NCBI GenBank assembly: GCA_018971195.1
Contig: JAGXBK010000005.1
Coordinates: 1-45,593 of the forward strand
Direction of reading: 5' to 3'
From: Betaproteobacteria bacterium
GTDB taxonomy: Bacteria > Pseudomonadota > Gammaproteobacteria > Burkholderiales > Casimicrobiaceae
DNA length: 45,593 nt
Part shown: positions 44,032 through 45,593 of the stretch, piece by piece
Layout: each line of letters begins with the position of its first letter
Position numbering within the stretch: the stretch's first letter is position 1
Translations under genes and position numbers: made by a program
Notes under the pieces: model-generated
What the model was told of the DNA's origin: nothing
The model's database searches: none
The model's input: only the letters and a program-made list of their open reading frames with translations

Positions 44032-44211
44032 ATGCGCGGGATGAATCGAAGGCACGGACGTGTGCGTGGCGTTCTTGCGGCGGCGGCGCTGGTCGCGGTG
44101 ACGGCGACCGGGTCGCGTCTCGCCGTCGCGGAAGCCGCCACGCCTGCGGGCGCACGACTTGACCCGCCGGCGCCTGGCGAGGTCAAATCCGGGTCCCGCA
44201 TCGTGTCGTGA
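44032..44211 (+). CDS. Possible small exported peptide (59 residues)
   Basis: A frame just below the ORF-track cutoff. From ATG 44032 (or 44041) it reads a basic n-region, then [15 protein letters not shown] and AVAEAA, the shape of a Sec signal peptide with cleavage near residue 35. The mature part is about 25 residues, ending KSGSRIVS. It stops 9 bases before the cupin start. Ribosome-binding sites are weak. It could be a real small secreted protein, a decayed gene end, or chance in high-GC DNA. Confidence 0.3.
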   Translation: MRGMNRRHGRVRGVLAAAALVAVTATGSRLAVAEAATPAGARLDPPAPGEVKSGSRIVS

Positions 44212-44220
44212 GGCCCGCCC

Positions 44221-44697
44221 ATGGGTGCGATCGAATCCAAAGTCGTCAACATCGACGAATTGAAGCTCGAGCATTTCGCCAAGGGCGACAGGTTCGAATG
44301 CGACGCCGCGCGGATCGGGCCGCTGCTCGGCGCGAAGGATCTCGGCTATTCCTACGACGTCGTCCCGCCGGGAAAGCGCTCGTGTCCTTTCCACAGCCAT
44401 CGCGGCGAAGAGGAGATGTTCTTCATCGTGAAGGGTACGGGAACGCTGCGCTACGGCGCCGAGACGCGGAAGATCCGCGCCGGCGACGTGATCTGCTGCC
44501 CGACCGGCGGCCCGGAAACAGCGCACCAGATCGTCAACGACTCGGACGCCGAGCTCGCGTACCTGTCCGTCAGCACCATGACGCCTGCGGAGGTCTGCGA
44601 ATACCCGGATTCGAACAAGATCGGCGCATTCGGCGGCGGGCTGCGCCATATGACAAAGGCAGGCGACCACGTGGACTACTGGACCGACGAGATCTGA
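44221..44697 (+). CDS. Cupin domain-containing protein
   Basis: A 158-residue single-domain cupin. Motif 1 is CPFHSHRGEEEMFFIVKGTG, giving metal ligands His58, His60 and a Glu at 64-65. Motif 2 includes AGDVICCPTGGPETAHQI with His102. A metal-bound beta-barrel is therefore expected; sugar isomerases, dioxygenases and binding proteins all share it, so function is open. The C-terminus ends DHVDYWTDEI. It follows the possible exported peptide by 9 bases. No close relation to leuS, which diverges, is indicated. Confidence 0.85.
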   Translation: MGAIESKVVNIDELKLEHFAKGDRFECDAARIGPLLGAKDLGYSYDVVPPGKRSCPFHSHRGEEEMFFIVKGTGTLRYGAETRKIRAGDVICCPTGGPETAHQIVNDSDAELAYLSVSTMTPAEVCEYPDSNKIGAFGGGLRHMTKAGDHVDYWTDEI

Positions 44698-45098
44698 GGT
44701 GCGCGGGGGTCGCGGACGTCTTGAAGGATCTGGGCGTGCCTGGCGCGATGCTCGCGAAGGGCGTGCCAATGCTTCTCGGAGTCCGAAGCGCCGTTTTGAA
44801 CCAATAGCGGATCCGTCGACACCGTTTCGGCAGGGTCGTCATTTCCTGTCCGACGGATGCCGAGTCGTGACGGAACGTGCCTCGCGTCTCCCGATCGGGC
44901 CGATCCCGGCCCGATCGTCGGCCGGCGTGGATCGACCCGAACCCCGTACATGAGCTTCGAACCGGTCATAGATTGGGATTGAAGCGTGTCGCATGTGCCC
45001 GCGGCCCGCCGATGTGGAGATGCGACCGACGTTGCAACACGCTGCACGGAAACCGTCGTAGTATTGACGCCCCCCTGGGTCCCTGATCACGACATTCA
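44698..45098. other. 401-base gap without a supported gene
   Basis: No coding frame here has a ribosome-binding site or family match. A short open stretch at 44710-44807 translates to a protein-like tail (DLGVPGAMLAKGVPMLLGVR) in frame with sequence antisense or out of frame to the cupin, which may be a gene remnant. The main visible structure is the inverted repeat near 44900. No clear promoter for the threonine aldolase was found. Confidence 0.5.
44892..44917. terminator. Strong stem-loop between cupin and threonine aldolase
   Basis: A perfect 10-bp inverted repeat, CGATCGGGCC and GGCCCGATCG, with a 6-base loop. It lies about 195 bases after the cupin stop and lacks a U-tract. It shares the GGGCCGAT core with the stem-loop at 12138. 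Confidence 0.4.
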
Positions 45099-45593
45099 AT
45101 GAACGCAGCGACGCCGATCGACCTGCGCTCGGATACGGTCACCCGTCCCTCTCCGGAAATGCGATCGGCGATCGCCGCGGCTCCCGTCGGTGATGACCAG
45201 TACGGGGACGACCCCACGGTGAACGCGTTGCAGGAGCGCGTCGCAGCACTCCTGGGCAAAGAAGCGGCGCTCTGGCTGCCCAGCGGCACCATGGCGAACC
45301 AGGTTGCCCTGCGCACGCTCACCCGCCCCGGGGATGATGTGGTCGTCAGCCGCGAGGCCCATACGGTCTGGCACGAGACCGGAGGATCGGCCGCCAACGC
45401 GGGCGTTCAGCTGAACGAAATCGGCGCGCGGGGCGTGTTCACAGCAGACGAATTCCTTGCCGCGATAAAGCCGCGCGACCACCCGATTTACCCCCCTACC
45501 ACGCTCGTCCAAGTCGAGAATACGCACAATCGCGCTGGCGGCGTTGTCTTCCCGCAAGATGAGGCAGTGCGGATCTGCGCCATGGCGCGCCAA
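45099..45593 (+). CDS. Threonine aldolase family protein (partial, runs off right edge)
   Basis: The first 165 codons of a gene missing from the ORF track because its stop lies outside the window. The N-terminus [19 protein letters not shown] is the hallmark of the low-specificity L-threonine aldolase / beta-eliminating lyase fold. [37 protein letters not shown] follows as expected for the PLP-binding half, and [12 protein letters not shown] contains the conserved ENTHN. The family cleaves L-threonine or L-allo-threonine to glycine and acetaldehyde. The Schiff-base lysine lies beyond the edge. The ATG at 45099 lacks a good ribosome-binding site. Confidence 0.9.
   Translation, partial: MNAATPIDLRSDTVTRPSPEMRSAIAAAPVGDDQYGDDPTVNALQERVAALLGKEAALWLPSGTMANQVALRTLTRPGDDVVVSREAHTVWHETGGSAANAGVQLNEIGARGVFTADEFLAAIKPRDHPIYPPTTLVQVENTHNRAGGVVFPQDEAVRICAMARQ

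Noticed and set aside
43935-44044. Short plus-strand frame [18 protein letters not shown] ending before the small exported ORF
   Set aside because: Lies in the leuS upstream region, is very short, and shows no recognisable feature beyond a possible GAAGAGG upstream.
44710-44807. Protein-like tail (VADVLKDLGVPGAMLAKGVP) in the gap after the cupin
   Set aside because: No start codon or ribosome-binding site of its own, and upstream it is out of frame with the cupin. It may be a remnant but cannot be supported as a gene.

Overview
The window is a GC-rich, densely coded stretch of bacterial chromosome. Gene content and order point to a betaproteobacterium (Burkholderiales-like or a relative): the leuS-lptE-holA block, a yqjD-yqjE-yqjK-type cluster, RhlE-type helicase, a DUF2868/DUF3482 pair, MetY, RsmE and Liv-type ABC transporters. 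No rRNA, tRNA, CRISPR array, integrase, transposase gene or phage gene was seen. This assignment is by recognition only; no search was run.

Layout. (1) 1-6.7 kb: a short repeat array at the left edge runs into the 3' end of a ferredoxin-type reductase gene. Then come a SDR-like epimerase, ubiA, a DNA-deoxyinosine glycosylase, a 61-residue ORF, an SDR lacking the catalytic Tyr/Lys, a small hypothetical gene and ubiD. UbiA and UbiD perform successive steps of ubiquinone synthesis. (2) 6.7-12.1 kb: a yqjDEK-like envelope/stress cluster, a small membrane protein, and a compact minus-strand unit pip-bioA-dacB. (3) 12.2-25 kb: sugar-acid catabolism. The minus strand carries a FAH-family hydrolase and a 2-keto-3-deoxy-L-fuconate-type dehydrogenase, then a dienelactone hydrolase-like gene and an RhlE-type helicase. 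The plus strand carries a FadR-type GntR regulator, a UxaA-family dehydratase, a four-gene sugar ABC transporter and an IlvD/Edd-type aldonate dehydratase. Together they could import a sugar or sugar acid, dehydrate the aldonate to a 2-keto-3-deoxy acid, oxidise it at C4 and cleave the diketo acid to pyruvate plus a small hydroxy acid, with no kinase. (4) 25-30.8 kb: a MarR regulator divergent from a Liv-type ABC operon. It has a Tat-exported binding protein, LivH, a natural LivM-LivG fusion and LivF, with a perfect inverted repeat at the predicted promoter and a repeat insertion that creates a small upstream ORF before livF. (5) 30.8-41 kb: DUF1761, a PA0069-like radical SAM protein, the DUF2868/DUF3482 GTPase pair, DUF488, MetY, an alpha/beta hydrolase, RsmE, a universal stress protein, holA and lptE. 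(6) 41-45.6 kb: leuS, a possible tiny exported peptide, a cupin, a 400-base gap and the start of a threonine aldolase gene that runs off the right edge and is absent from the ORF track.

No defence island or obvious new multi-gene machine was found. The points most worth a second look are small-scale: repeats that have rewritten gene ends or starts (ferredoxin reductase C-terminus, livF leader, the helicase 3' end, a heptamer array before the sugar ATPase), the MarR palindrome, the pairing of two dehydratase families in one operon, and enzymes with altered signature residues (SDR without Tyr/Lys, LeuRS with TMSKS).
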